From Amycolatopsis rubida (lineage in GTDB: Bacteria; Actinomycetota; Actinomycetes; Mycobacteriales; Pseudonocardiaceae), in the NCBI RefSeq assembly GCF_900115345.1, contig NZ_FOWC01000001.1, forward strand, positions 1,116,001 through 1,180,000: a stretch of 64,000 nt of DNA, in the 5' to 3' direction. Under the pieces are notes generated by a model. It was not told the origin of the DNA and did no database searches. It saw only the letters and a list, made by a program, of their open reading frames with translations. Within the stretch, counting starts at the first letter, position 1. Every line of letters starts with the position of its first letter. A program made the translations under genes and the position numbers. Positions 7,111 to 16,343 of this stretch are shown in pieces.

Positions 7111-9702
7111 ATGGGCAACTACGTGCTCGGTCTCCAGAAGATCGACCGGGAGCAGGTCGCGATCGTCGGGGGCAAGGGCGCGCATCTGGGCGAACTCGCG
7201 CGGATCGACGGGGTCCGCGTGCCGCCCGGTTTTTGCGTGACGACCGAAGCGTTCGAGCGGATCATCGCGAACGCGCCGGAACTGGCCGGGCCGCTGGAGC
7301 GGTTGGCGAAGCTGAATCCGGACGACCGGGACGCGATCAGCGAGGGTAGTGCGGAGGTTCGGCGGGCACTGGAAGCGATCGTCATCCCGGACGATCTGGC
7401 AGCGGAGATCACCGGCGCGCTGGTGGACGGACGCGCCTACGCGGTCCGGTCGAGCGCGACCGCGGAGGATCTTCCCGGGGCGTCCTTCGCCGGTCAGCAG
7501 GACACCTACCTGAATGTCCTCGGCGCGAAAGCGGTCGTGGCGCACATCAGCCGGTGCTGGGCGTCGCTGTTCACCGAACGCGCGGTGACCTACCGGCTGC
7601 GCAACGGCTTCGACCACCGGAAAGTCCACATGGCCGTGGTCGTGCAGCAGATGGTTTTCCCGCAGGCGGCCGGGGTGCTCTTCACTGCCGATCCGGTGAC
7701 GTCCAACCGGAAGGTCGCCGTCGTGGAGGCCAGCTTCGGCCTCGGCGAGGCGCTGGTCTCCGGTCTGGTCAACGCCGACAACTACCAGGTACGCGACGGC
7801 GCGATTGTCGACAAGGTGATCTCCGTCAAGCAGCGCGCCATCCTCGCCGTCGAGGGCGGCGGCACCGAAGAACAGGTGATCGACGCGGACCAGCGGGAAC
7901 AGGCCGCGCTGACCGACGACCAGGTCCTTCGGCTGGTGGAACTCGGCCGCCGGATCGAGGCGCATTTCGGCCGCCCGCAGGACATCGAATGGTGCCTGGC
8001 CGACGACGAGTTCCAGCTCGTCCAGAGCCGCCCGATCACCACGCTGTTCCCCATCCCGGAGGCCATCGACGAGGGAAACCACGTCTACCTCTCCGTCGGC
8101 CACCAGCAGATGATGACCGACGCGATGAAGCCGCTGGGCCTGTCGGTCTGGCAGCTGACGACCCCGCGCCCGATGGCCGAGGCGGGCGGGCGGCTGTTCG
8201 CGGACGCCACCGCACTGCTGTCGGTGCCCAAGAGCCGCACCAGTTTCCTTGCCGTGGTGGGGAAATCCGATCCGCTGATGGCGGACGCACTGGAGACCGT
8301 TCTTTCCCGCGAGGGCTTCATTTCCCCGGCCGAGGACGACGGACCCGGTCAGCAGGTCCCCGGCGCCGCACCGGCCACCATCGAAACCGATCCGGCCGTC
8401 GTCACCGAACTGATCCAGCACAGCGAGGCTTCCATCGCCGCGCTGCAGCGCGAAATCGCCGCGAAGTCCGGCAGCGAGCTGCTCGACTTCCTCTTCACCG
8501 ACATCGAGGAAATGCGCCGGATCCTCTTCGATCCGCGCAGTCATCAGGTGTTCACCGCGGCGATGCAGTCGTACTGGTGGCTGAACGACCATCTGCGAGA
8601 GTGGCTCGGCGAAAAGAACGTCGCCGACACGCTCACCCAGTCTGTCCCGCACAACATCACCGCGGAGATGGGCCTCGCGCTCCTCGACGTCGCGGACGTG
8701 CTCCGGACCCATCCCGAGGTCGTCGCGTTCCTCCAGGACGTCGAGGACAACGGGTTCCTGGCCGAGTTGCCCAAGCTGGCCGGCGGGGAGGAATCGCGCG
8801 CCGCGATCCAGGGATACCTCGACAAGTACGGCATGCGCTGCGTCGGCGAGATCGACATTACCCGGCCGCGGTGGAGCGAACAGCCGGTCGCGCTGGTGCC
8901 GATGTTGTTGTCCAACATCAAAAACTTCGAGCCGGGGGCCGGGCACCGCCGCTTCGACCAGGGCCGCCGGGAAGCTTTGGACAAGGCGCGGGAGGTCCTG
9001 GAGCGCTTGCGCGCCTTGCCGGACGGCGAGGCGAAGGCGGAGGAAACCGAGCGGATGCTCGCGCGCGTCCGCACGTTCACCGGGTACCGCGAGTATCCGA
9101 AGTACGGCATGGTCAGCCGCTACTTCGTGTACAAGAAAGCTCTGCTGGGCGAGGCAGAGCGCCTGGTGCGGGCCGGCGTGCTCGACGAACCGGAGGACCT
9201 CTTCTTCCTGCGCTTGCGGGAATTCCAGGAGGTCGTGCGGACGAACGAGGTCGACCGCGAATTGATCCGGCAGCGCAAGGAAGCGTTCCGGTCCTACGCA
9301 TCGCTGACGCCGCCCCGCGTGCTCACGTCGGACGGCGAGGCCGTTTCCGGCAGCTATCGCCGCGAAGACCTGCCCGAAGGCGCGCTGGGCGGGCTGCCGG
9401 TGTCCGCCGGGACCATCGAGGGACGCGCCCGCGTCATCCTGGATCTCGCCGACGCCGATCTCGAACCGGGCGACATCCTCGTCACGGCGTACACGGATCC
9501 GAGCTGGTCACCGCTGTTCGTGGCGATCACCGGTCTGGTGACCGAGGTCGGCGGCCAGATGACGCACGGCGCGGTGATCGCGCGGGAGTACGGCCTGCCC
9601 GCGGTCGTCGGGGTGCAGAACGCCACGCGGCTGATCAAGGACGGACAGCGGATCCGCGTCAACGGGACGGACGGGTACCTCGAAGTTCTCGACGCGCGGT
9701 AG
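7111..9702 (+). CDS. rph: Rifamycin-inactivating phosphotransferase
   Basis: 863 residues, ATG start; the size equals known Rph enzymes. They transfer the beta-phosphate of ATP to the C21 hydroxyl of rifamycins, inactivating the drug. The N-terminal ATP-grasp (PEP-synthase-like) domain has VGGKGAHLGEL near residue 19 and AVRSSATAEDLPGASFAGQQ; the central region (about 330-755) corresponds to the rifamycin-binding insert; the C-terminal swivelling domain carries the phospho-histidine in GGQMTHGAVIAR (His819). The N-terminus YVLGLQKID...VPPGFCVTTEAF is typical of Rph rather than PpsA. An RAE-like element 90 bp upstream supports the assignment. Either producer self-protection or general resistance is possible; no rifamycin biosynthesis genes are in view. 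Confidence 0.93.
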   Translation: MGNYVLGLQKIDREQVAIVGGKGAHLGELARIDGVRVPPGFCVTTEAFERIIANAPELAGPLERLAKLNPDDRDAISEGSAEVRRALEAIVIPDDLAAEITGALVDGRAYAVRSSATAEDLPGASFAGQQDTYLNVLGAKAVVAHISRCWASLFTERAVTYRLRNGFDHRKVHMAVVVQQMVFPQAAGVLFTADPVTSNRKVAVVEASFGLGEALVSGLVNADNYQVRDGAIVDKVISVKQRAILAVEGGGTEEQVIDADQREQAALTDDQVLRLVELGRRIEAHFGRPQDIEWCLADDEFQLVQSRPITTLFPIPEAIDEGNHVYLSVGHQQMMTDAMKPLGLSVWQLTTPRPMAEAGGRLFADATALLSVPKSRTSFLAVVGKSDPLMADALETVLSREGFISPAEDDGPGQQVPGAAPATIETDPAVVTELIQHSEASIAALQREIAAKSGSELLDFLFTDIEEMRRILFDPRSHQVFTAAMQSYWWLNDHLREWLGEKNVADTLTQSVPHNITAEMGLALLDVADVLRTHPEVVAFLQDVEDNGFLAELPKLAGGEESRAAIQGYLDKYGMRCVGEIDITRPRWSEQPVALVPMLLSNIKNFEPGAGHRRFDQGRREALDKAREVLERLRALPDGEAKAEETERMLARVRTFTGYREYPKYGMVSRYFVYKKALLGEAERLVRAGVLDEPEDLFFLRLREFQEVVRTNEVDRELIRQRKEAFRSYASLTPPRVLTSDGEAVSGSYRREDLPEGALGGLPVSAGTIEGRARVILDLADADLEPGDILVTAYTDPSWSPLFVAITGLVTEVGGQMTHGAVIAREYGLPAVVGVQNATRLIKDGQRIRVNGTDGYLEVLDAR

Positions 9703-9751
9703 GGGATCTCCGGGCGCTGCGCCATTTGGAGGTAACCATCGTAATCAGTTC

Positions 9752-10483
9752 GTGATAGTTTCCGCGGCTGTGTCCTCCATTAGTGTGCGCGTCCGGGTCG
9801 TTAGTGTGACTCTCAGTGTTCTCTTTGGGGGCCTCGGAGCAGCCAGCGGGACTTTCGCGCTGCGCTCCGGGCATCTCGACACACTGAGCGTCGCTGTCCC
9901 GGAAACCCGCAACGGCGGCCTGTCCTCGGGTGCGTTGCGGCCGTTCGCGGTGTCGCCGGCGTCCTCCACGTCGGCGACACCGAGCAGCAGCGCGCCCGCG
10001 ACTACGGCCTCGACCTCGGCCACGCCCGCGCCGCCCCCGCCGCCCGCCGAAGAGTCCAAAGAGGACACTCCGACGCGCAGCAGCGCGAAGCCGTCGCCCC
10101 AGCCGCGCAGCGCGCCGACGCTGGCGGGCCAGGTCATCGCACTGGTCAACGACGAACGGGACAAGGCGGGCTGCGATCCAGTGGCCGAGGAAGCACATCT
10201 CGGCAAAGCCGCGCAAGGGCACAGCGACGACATGTCCGAGCGTGACTACTTCTCCCACGACACCCCGGAAGGCAAGAGCTTCGCCGACCGCATCACCGAC
10301 GCCGGGTACCCGAAGCCGGGCGCGGAGAACATCGCGAAGGGTGCGACCAGCGCGGACCAGGTGATGCGGATGTGGATGAACTCCAGCGGGCACCGCAAGA
10401 ACATCCTCAACTGCTCGCTGAAGAAGCTGGGCGTCGGCGTCACGACGGACGGCTGGTACTGGACGCAGGACTTCGGCTACTGA
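9752..10483 (+). CDS. Secreted CAP/SCP-domain protein
   Basis: Up to 243 residues. An N-terminal hydrophobic segment (signal peptide or anchor), then a Pro/Ser/Thr/Ala-rich linker (about residues 65-120), then a bacterial CAP (SCP/PR-1) domain: LVNDERDKAGCDPV, HSDDMSERDYFSHDTPEGKSF, GENIAKG and SSGHRKNILNC are the standard CAP landmarks, including the cavity His residues. Bacterial CAP proteins are extracellular and of mostly unknown activity. The start is uncertain: GTG 9752 gives the longest form but its GGAGGT (9728-9733) is rather far away; GTG 9770 is in frame. The stop overlaps the convergent CDF gene by 7 bp. Confidence 0.85.
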   Translation: MIVSAAVSSISVRVRVVSVTLSVLFGGLGAASGTFALRSGHLDTLSVAVPETRNGGLSSGALRPFAVSPASSTSATPSSSAPATTASTSATPAPPPPPAEESKEDTPTRSSAKPSPQPRSAPTLAGQVIALVNDERDKAGCDPVAEEAHLGKAAQGHSDDMSERDYFSHDTPEGKSFADRITDAGYPKPGAENIAKGATSADQVMRMWMNSSGHRKNILNCSLKKLGVGVTTDGWYWTQDFGY

Positions 10484-11469
10484 TTCGGCCGCGGCGGGAG
10501 GCCGTATCGGGCCAGCACTGCCGCCCGCAGCTTCGGATCCGTCCGCGGAACCGGCTCGATGAACACCTCGGAGACGTCCGGGAACCGCTCGCTCAACTCG
10601 TCCGCCAGCCGCACACAGGCGTGTTCCAGGTCGGCGGCGCCGAGCGCGTCGTCGAAGTCCACGCGGGCGCAGACCAGGACGTTGTCGGTGCCCATCAGCA
10701 TGGTCTGCAGATCCACCAAGGCGTCGATCTCCGGCGCGGCGCCGAGGTGGTCCCGGATGCCGCGGACCAAGCGCGGATCCGCCTGACGGCCGACCAGCAG
10801 ACCCCGGTTCGTGCTGCCGAGCAGATACGCGACGCACGCCAGTAGCACGCCGATGAGGATCGACGCGATGCCGTCCCACACGTCCGAGCCGGTCAACTGG
10901 TGCAGCCCGATCCCGGCGAACGCGAGCAGCAGACCGACCAGCGCCGCCGAGTCCTCGAAGAGCACCGTCTTGGGTGCCGGGTCGTCGATCATCCGCAGGT
11001 AAGCGAAGAACGGCCGCTGCTCGGCTTTCGCGTCGCGACGGACTTGGCGAACCGCCTGCGCCCACGAGACCGATTCGAGCGCGAAAGCCAGCGCCAGCAC
11101 GATGTAGCCGACAATCGGTTTCGTTTGCTCCGAACCCTCGCCGAAGACGGTGGCAAATCCTTCGTACAGTGCGAAGACCGCACCGGAAGCGAAGATCGAC
11201 ACCGCGGCCAGCAGCGACCAGAAGTACCGCTCCTTGCCGTACCCGAACGGATGGCGGCGATCAGCCGGTCGCTCGGACCGTTTCAACGCGGTGAGCAGCA
11301 GCACCTCGGTGATGGTGTCGGCGACCGAATGCGCGGCCTCGGACAGCATCGCGCCCGATCCGGTGATGATGCCCGCGACGAGCTTCAGTATCGCGATGGC
11401 CAGGTTCACCCCGCCGGCCAGCACCACGGTGAGAGTGCTTTCGCCGCCGCCCTCCGATTCGTCGCTCAC
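10477..11469 (-). CDS. Cation diffusion facilitator (CDF) metal exporter
   Basis: 330 residues from GTG 11469 (VSDESEGGGE). A longer in-frame ATG at 11583 lies inside the upstream membrane gene and gives a non-conserved extension. Family features: TM1-TM2 with SGAMLSEAAHSVADTITEVLLL containing the HxxxD metal site, PFGYGKERYFWSLLAA between TM2 and TM3, a TM5 DSAALVGLLLAF acidic position, and a cytoplasmic C-terminal ferredoxin-like domain (VDLQTMLMGTDNVLVCARVDFDD). CDF proteins export Zn, Fe, Mn or Co using the proton gradient; the metal is not predictable here. It starts 10 bp after the preceding membrane gene, so the two may be co-transcribed. Confidence 0.9.
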   Translation of the reverse strand: MSDESEGGGESTLTVVLAGGVNLAIAILKLVAGIITGSGAMLSEAAHSVADTITEVLLLTALKRSERPADRRHPFGYGKERYFWSLLAAVSIFASGAVFALYEGFATVFGEGSEQTKPIVGYIVLALAFALESVSWAQAVRQVRRDAKAEQRPFFAYLRMIDDPAPKTVLFEDSAALVGLLLAFAGIGLHQLTGSDVWDGIASILIGVLLACVAYLLGSTNRGLLVGRQADPRLVRGIRDHLGAAPEIDALVDLQTMLMGTDNVLVCARVDFDDALGAADLEHACVRLADELSERFPDVSEVFIEPVPRTDPKLRAAVLARYGLPPRPNQ

Positions 11470-11479
11470 GCCGGAAAGA

Positions 11480-12415
11480 CTAACTGCACTGCGGGGTGCC
11501 GCGCCTGCTGCAAGCGGCCACGACGAGTACGAGCGTGCCCGCGACCAGCAACGACTGCTCAACCGTCGCGGCGAGGCCCGCATCGACGGCTGTCAGCAGA
11601 CCGACCCAGCCGTACGTCACCGCGGCACCCGCAGCCAGCGAAATGGCTGGAGGACGCACACGGCTCGCGTACGCGACCACTGCCGCTTCCAACGCCAGCA
11701 TGACGGCAACAGTCGGCCACGGAGGCAGGAAGCCTGTCTTCATGACGACCTGGAACGCGGTGCTTGCGAGGAGGCCGACCACGAAGCCGAGCCAACTTTT
11801 GCCGCGCACCGGTTTCGGGGTGGCCGTCAGTCGAAGAGCAGCGAACACGAGTCCAGCGGCCACGAGGAACGCACCGATCAACTGTGTGGGCGCCGCGAGG
11901 AAGTGCCCCATTTGGTAGCTCACGAAGAACGTTGCCGCGCAGCCGATGACCAACACGACGCTCCACGCCCATAGGCCAGGTCGGTGCAACCACGGCGTAC
12001 GGCCGAAGAAGGCTTCCGCGATCGCGATGGGCGTCGCGATGCTCCACACCACGTGCAGCGTCACCACGTACACAGTCCACTGCCCGCCGACGCCCAGCCA
12101 AGGAATGTAGGCGGGCTTAAGCAGATCGAGACCGAGATAGTGCGGGTTGAACAGCGTCTGAGTCAGCAGTCCTTCTTCAGCGACCCCGTATGCCAGCGCC
12201 AGCGTGACGATGGTCGGCCAGCCTCGGTTCATCCGCCGCGCGACCTCGCGAATCAGCACCGCCCCGGCGCCGTACAGCGTCACGAACATCGCGAACATGG
12301 CCAGCTGCCGACCGGCTTCCGGCGGGCCGGCCAGGTACTGGTCGCCGAGCAGGAACTCGGCGAAGAGCGGTGAAAGCGCGGCCAAGGCGGCGATCGCGGT
12401 CTTCCGGAATGTCAT
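11480..12415 (-). CDS. Polytopic membrane protein of unknown function
   Basis: 311 residues from ATG 12415; the open frame extends 32 codons further to 12511, but that extension is Arg/Cys-rich, unlike the body, and enters the terminator palindrome. About eight to nine hydrophobic segments fill the protein. A conserved-looking intramembrane stretch GVAEEGLLTQTLFNPHY contains an EE pair recalling CAAX-protease/ABI membrane proteins, but the second and third metal motifs of that family are not evident, so no function is assigned. The downstream CDF gene begins 10 bp later. Confidence 0.7.
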   Translation of the reverse strand: MTFRKTAIAALAALSPLFAEFLLGDQYLAGPPEAGRQLAMFAMFVTLYGAGAVLIREVARRMNRGWPTIVTLALAYGVAEEGLLTQTLFNPHYLGLDLLKPAYIPWLGVGGQWTVYVVTLHVVWSIATPIAIAEAFFGRTPWLHRPGLWAWSVVLVIGCAATFFVSYQMGHFLAAPTQLIGAFLVAAGLVFAALRLTATPKPVRGKSWLGFVVGLLASTAFQVVMKTGFLPPWPTVAVMLALEAAVVAYASRVRPPAISLAAGAAVTYGWVGLLTAVDAGLAATVEQSLLVAGTLVLVVAACSRRGTPQCS

Positions 12416-12497
12416 GCCGGGACAGTCGCAGCGCGCCGACCTTCGGACCCGGGCCGAACATCCTGATCTGACCCTGACAAATGTCCCGGTAACACCA

Positions 12498-12531
12498 ACG
12501 GCCCCTGGCATCCGCGGATGCCAGGGGCCGT
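12498..12531 (-). terminator. 34-bp perfect palindrome, terminator of Fe-S gene
   Basis: A perfectly self-complementary 34-bp sequence with arms beginning ACGGCCCCTGGCATCC, 16 bases beyond the stop of the Fe-S oxidoreductase gene. On the minus strand it is followed by TTGGTGTTACC. It is GC-rich with a short T run, as is common for actinobacterial factor-independent terminators. Confidence 0.75.
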
Positions 12532-12547
12532 CGTCAGGGAGAGAACC

Positions 12548-14839
12548 TCAGTCGTCGCCCTCGGGCAACGGCGTTCCGGTCGGCTTCTCGTCGGTCGGGA
12601 CGTCCGGCTTGGCGGACAGTTCCGCGTCCGATTCGCCCAGCGACGGCGCGCCTGAGGCGACCAGCGCCGGCTCCGGCTTGCGCTTCACCGCGGTCAGCAG
12701 CAGCTGCGCGACGTCCACGACCTCGACCTTCTCGCTCGCCATGCCGTCGCTCTGGCGCGAGGTGACGCCGTCGGTGAGCATCACGCGGCAGAACGGGCAG
12801 CCGGTGGCGATCTTCGACGGAGCGGTGCCGAGCGCCTCGTCCACGCGCTCGACGTTGATCCGCTTGCCGATCTTCTCTTCCATCCACATCCGCGCGCCGC
12901 CCGCGCCGCAGCACATCGACCGGTCGCCGTGCCGCGGCATTTCGCGCAGCTGCGCACCGGACGCGCCGACTAGCTCGCGGGGAGCGTCGTAGACCTTGTT
13001 GTGCCGGCCCAGGTAGCAGGGGTCGTGGTAGGTGACGTCCTCGGCGACGGGCGCGACCGGCGTCAGGTGCTTCTCCCGCACCAGGCGGTTCAGCAGCTGC
13101 GTGTGGTGCACGACGTCGAACTGGCCGCCCAGCTCCGGGTACTCGTTGGCGAGGGTGTTGAAGCAGTGCGCACAGGTGACGACCACCTTGCGCGCCTTGC
13201 GTTCCCGGCCCTCGAACACCGAGTTCAGCACCTCGACGTTCTGCTGCGCCAGCATCTGGAACAGGAACTCGTTGCCCGCGCGGCGAGCCGGGTCACCGGT
13301 GCAGGACTCCTCCGAGCCGAGCACGGTGTACTTGACGCCCGCGATGTGCAGCAGTTCGGCCACCGCGCGGGTGGTCTTCTTCGCGCGGTCCTCGAACGCG
13401 CCGGCACAGCCGACCCAGAACAGGTACTCCGCGTCGCCGAGGTCGCCGTCGAAGACCGGGACCTCGAAGTCGAGGTCTTCGGTCCACTGCAGCCGGTCCT
13501 TGGCGTTCTGGCCCCACGGGTTGCCCTTGTTCTCCAGGTTCTTGAACATGCCGTTCAGCTCCGTGGGGAACGACGACTCGATCATCACCTGGTAGCGGCG
13601 CATGTCGACAATGTGGTCGACGTGCTCGATGTCCACCGGGCACTGCTCGACGCAGGCACCGCAGGAGGTGCAGGACCACAGCACGTCCGGGTCGATGACG
13701 CCGCCGTCGTCGCCGATGAGCGCCTTCTCGGACTCGGCAATCGCGAGGACGTCGATGCCCGCGTACATGTTGTCGCCGGACAGGCCAACCTCATCGCCCG
13801 CCATGTCGCGCTTGCCGCCAGCGAGCAGGTACGGAGCCTTCGCGTAGGCGTGGTCGCGAAGCTGCGTGATGAGCAGCTTCGGCGACAGCGGCTTGCCGGT
13901 GTTCCACGCCGGGCACTGCGACTGGCAACGGCCGCATTCGGTGCAGGTGGAGAAGTCCAGCCAGCCCTTCCAGCTGAAGTCCTCGATCGCGCCGACGCCG
14001 AAGGTGTCCTCGTCCGGGTCAGCCTCTTCGAGATCGAGCACCTTGCCCTTGCTCATCATCGGCTTGACCTTGCCGAGCGCGACGCCGCCGTCCGCCTCGC
14101 GCTTGAAGTAGATGTTGAAGAACGCGCTGAACCGGTGCCAGGCGATGCCCATGGTCATCGTGCGGGCCACGACGATCAGCCAGACGGTGGCGCTCATCAG
14201 CTTGATGAAGGCGAACACCGACACCAGCGCCGCGCTTGAGGGCAGCAGCTCGCTGAGCGGGTTCGACACGAACGCGGCCCAGGTCGGCGTCTCGTGGACG
14301 TGCATCGCGGCCTTGCCGGCGCGCACGCCGATGATGCCGATGCCCTCGACGATCACCACGGCCTCGACGAAGTAGGCCCACTTGAAGTTCGAGCCCGCGA
14401 AGCGCGACAGCCGGTCGGCGCGGCGCGGGTGGTTCAGCTGCCGGATGATCGCGAGCGCGACGCCGCCGACCACCGTGCCGACGCCGAGCAGCTCCATCAG
14501 GAGGCTCCACAGCGACCAGTCTTCGAGGATCGGCCAGCCCCAGGTCGGGACGAACACCTCGCCGTAGGCCTCGAACAGCGCGAGCGACCCGATCAGGAAG
14601 CCCCACATGACCAGCCAGTGCCACGGGGCGACCTGGCGGAACTTCGCCATGCGGGTGTGTGCCGCGAACTCCTTGACCAGGGTGATCATGCGCGGCACGA
14701 ACGGGCCGTTGCGTGTCGCGTCGGGCTGGCCGAGCTTGATCACCCGCACGAAGCGGGCAATGGTCGCGATGAACATTCCCCAGGCGACGATGCCCAGGAG
14801 GACGGAGATCCCCCCGAGCGTCAGCTGTACAGCGCCCAT
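12548..14839 (-). CDS. Membrane Fe-S oxidoreductase (heterodisulfide-reductase-like)
   Basis: 763 residues. The N-terminal 250 residues hold about six membrane helices, like the cytochrome-b-type HdrE/NarI module. Then come two 4Fe-4S motifs, CTECGRCQSQC and CTSCGACVEQC, and two CCG domains (CAHCFNTL; DPCYLGRHNKVY...MCCGAGGARMW; TGCPFC). This architecture equals M. tuberculosis Rv0338c and related HdrD-like proteins, which probably pass electrons between the quinone pool and an unknown thiol/disulfide or flavoprotein partner. The C-terminal 40 residues are acidic and Pro/Ser-rich. The gene stands alone, with a strong terminator after it. Confidence 0.9.
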   Translation of the reverse strand: MGAVQLTLGGISVLLGIVAWGMFIATIARFVRVIKLGQPDATRNGPFVPRMITLVKEFAAHTRMAKFRQVAPWHWLVMWGFLIGSLALFEAYGEVFVPTWGWPILEDWSLWSLLMELLGVGTVVGGVALAIIRQLNHPRRADRLSRFAGSNFKWAYFVEAVVIVEGIGIIGVRAGKAAMHVHETPTWAAFVSNPLSELLPSSAALVSVFAFIKLMSATVWLIVVARTMTMGIAWHRFSAFFNIYFKREADGGVALGKVKPMMSKGKVLDLEEADPDEDTFGVGAIEDFSWKGWLDFSTCTECGRCQSQCPAWNTGKPLSPKLLITQLRDHAYAKAPYLLAGGKRDMAGDEVGLSGDNMYAGIDVLAIAESEKALIGDDGGVIDPDVLWSCTSCGACVEQCPVDIEHVDHIVDMRRYQVMIESSFPTELNGMFKNLENKGNPWGQNAKDRLQWTEDLDFEVPVFDGDLGDAEYLFWVGCAGAFEDRAKKTTRAVAELLHIAGVKYTVLGSEESCTGDPARRAGNEFLFQMLAQQNVEVLNSVFEGRERKARKVVVTCAHCFNTLANEYPELGGQFDVVHHTQLLNRLVREKHLTPVAPVAEDVTYHDPCYLGRHNKVYDAPRELVGASGAQLREMPRHGDRSMCCGAGGARMWMEEKIGKRINVERVDEALGTAPSKIATGCPFCRVMLTDGVTSRQSDGMASEKVEVVDVAQLLLTAVKRKPEPALVASGAPSLGESDAELSAKPDVPTDEKPTGTPLPEGDD

Positions 14840-15008
14840 CGTCGGGTGCCTTTCGTCCGGTGTGGTGGTCCCGCCGCGCGAGCGCGCCGGTGCCGAGCAG
14901 GGTAACGCTTCTTACTGATGGGTAACCGGTCTGGCGGCCCCAAGTCCCACCGATGTGGTGCACGCCTCGCTGGCAAGTGGGACGATCGTTCAGGTAATTT
15001 AGTGAGCT

Positions 15009-15335
15009 ATGGGTGCTTACTTGTACCTCGCTTTGGCGATCGCCGCAGAAGTGACCGCCACCGTTTCGCTCAAGCTGTCCGAGGGCTTTTCCAAGCTGAC
15101 GCCGTCGATCCTCGTGGTCGTCGGGTACGGGCTCGCCTTCTTCGCGCTGTCGCGGGTGCTGAAGCTCGGGCTGCCGATCGGAGTGGCCTACGCGATCTGG
15201 GCGGCGGCGGGCGTGGCGCTGGTCGCGCTGGTCGGCGTGCTGTTCCTGAAGGAGCCGATCAACCTCGCGATGATCTCCGGGCTGGTGCTCGTGATCGGCG
15301 GGGTGGTGCTCATCGAGGTCGGGAGCCAGTCGTGA
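15009..15335 (+). CDS. Small multidrug resistance (SMR) transporter
   Basis: 108 residues, four membrane helices. The essential proton/substrate-coupling glutamate is E14 (AIAAEVTATVSLKLSEGF), exactly where it is in EmrE, and GVAYAIWAAAGV carries the Tyr/Trp binding-site pair at 61/64 (60/63 in EmrE). SMR proteins work as dual-topology dimers exporting cationic compounds or guanidinium. The stop overlaps the start of a TetR gene by four bases (GTGA), so export gene and regulator are made together. Substrate unknown. Confidence 0.92.
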   Translation: MGAYLYLALAIAAEVTATVSLKLSEGFSKLTPSILVVVGYGLAFFALSRVLKLGLPIGVAYAIWAAAGVALVALVGVLFLKEPINLAMISGLVLVIGGVVLIEVGSQS

Positions 15336-15892
15336 AAATCCAGAGCGACGGCCGCAAGGCCCGCGGCGAGAAGCGCCGGACGGAGATCATCGAAGCGACT
15401 TTGCGCGTGATCGAACGCGACGGCGTCGCCGGGGTCACCCACCGTACGGTCGCGGCCGAGGCGGGCGTACCGGTGACGTCGACGACGTATCACTTCTCCT
15501 CGCTGGACGACCTCCTCGTGGCGACGCTCATTTCGTGCGCGCGCGACATGGCGACCGAGGTGTACTGGATGATCGACCGCGCCCGTTCGCGCGGCAGCCG
15601 AGGTGCGGAAGAGGTGGCGGGCCTGCTCGCGGAGGCGCTGGGGCCGCGCCGTGGTCGCACGATGGCGGAGTACGAGCTGTACCTGCTGGCCGCGCGCAAA
15701 CCCGAACTGCGCCCGGCCGCGCGACGCTGGCTGGATGTGTTGACGTCGATGGTCCGGCATGACGACGAGGTCGCCTTCCGGGTGTTTCTCGCGGGTATCG
15801 ACGGGCTGCTGATCCAGGGGTTGATCGACGACGAGCCGCCGTCGGCGGAGGAGTTGCGGCCGGTGGTGGATTACCTGCTCAAACCCGCTTGA
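15332..15892 (+). CDS. TetR-family regulator co-transcribed with SMR pump
   Basis: 186 residues from GTG 15332. The N-terminal helix-turn-helix is clear: RRTEIIEATLRVIERDGVAG, then VTHRTVAAEAGVPVTSTTYHF (recognition helix followed by the YHF signature). The C-terminal ligand domain is helical and ends PSAEELRPVVDYLLKPA. Its overlap with the SMR gene suggests it autoregulates a two-gene efflux operon. No convincing palindrome was found in the 170 bp before the SMR gene, so the operator is not located. Confidence 0.9.
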   Translation: MKIQSDGRKARGEKRRTEIIEATLRVIERDGVAGVTHRTVAAEAGVPVTSTTYHFSSLDDLLVATLISCARDMATEVYWMIDRARSRGSRGAEEVAGLLAEALGPRRGRTMAEYELYLLAARKPELRPAARRWLDVLTSMVRHDDEVAFRVFLAGIDGLLIQGLIDDEPPSAEELRPVVDYLLKPA

Positions 15893-15914
15893 CGCCGCTG
15901 ATTACCTTGCGGCC

Positions 15915-16343
15915 ATGAGGATTGTGGGTGCTTACGAGCTGGACGACGACATCGCGCGGGTGGATCTCGATGTCGTGTGGAAGTTCCTGTCCGGGGAGGC
16001 GTACTGGGCCCGGTGGCGGACCCGGGAACACGTCGAGCAGCAGGTGCGGACCGCTTGGCGGGTGGTCGGCGTGTACGAGAGGGCGAGCGGGCGTCAGGTC
16101 GGCTTCGCGCGGGCGTTCTCGGACGGGGTCGCGATGGCTTATCTCGCGGATGTGTTCATCACCGCGGACGCGCGGGGCGCGGGGCTGGGCAAGGAAATCG
16201 TGCGAGAGATGATCGACAACGGGCCGGGAGCGAACTTCCGCTGGATGCTGCACACGTCGGACGCGCATGATCTGTACCGGAAGTTCGGGTTCGCCGAGCA
16301 CGCCGAGGGGCGGTATCTGGAACGCGAGGCGGTCCACGGGTAG
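15915..16343 (+). CDS. GNAT-family N-acetyltransferase
   Basis: 142 residues, ATG start 23 bp after tetR. GNAT fold: YLADVFITADARGAGLGKEIVREMI holds motif A with the acetyl-CoA pyrophosphate loop (RGAGLGK), followed by LHTSDAHDLYRKFGFAEH (motif B). The N-terminus SGEAYWARWRTREHVEQQV is typical of small stand-alone actinobacterial GNATs. Substrate unknown. The gene is intact, but its stop codon directly abuts a truncated GntR remnant, so the 3' side is a deletion or recombination junction. Confidence 0.88.
   Translation: MRIVGAYELDDDIARVDLDVVWKFLSGEAYWARWRTREHVEQQVRTAWRVVGVYERASGRQVGFARAFSDGVAMAYLADVFITADARGAGLGKEIVREMIDNGPGANFRWMLHTSDAHDLYRKFGFAEHAEGRYLEREAVHG

Noticed and set aside
11480..12415. 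Membrane protein considered as a CPBP/CAAX protease
   Set aside because: Only an EE pair is seen; the other conserved His/Arg motifs of the family were not found.
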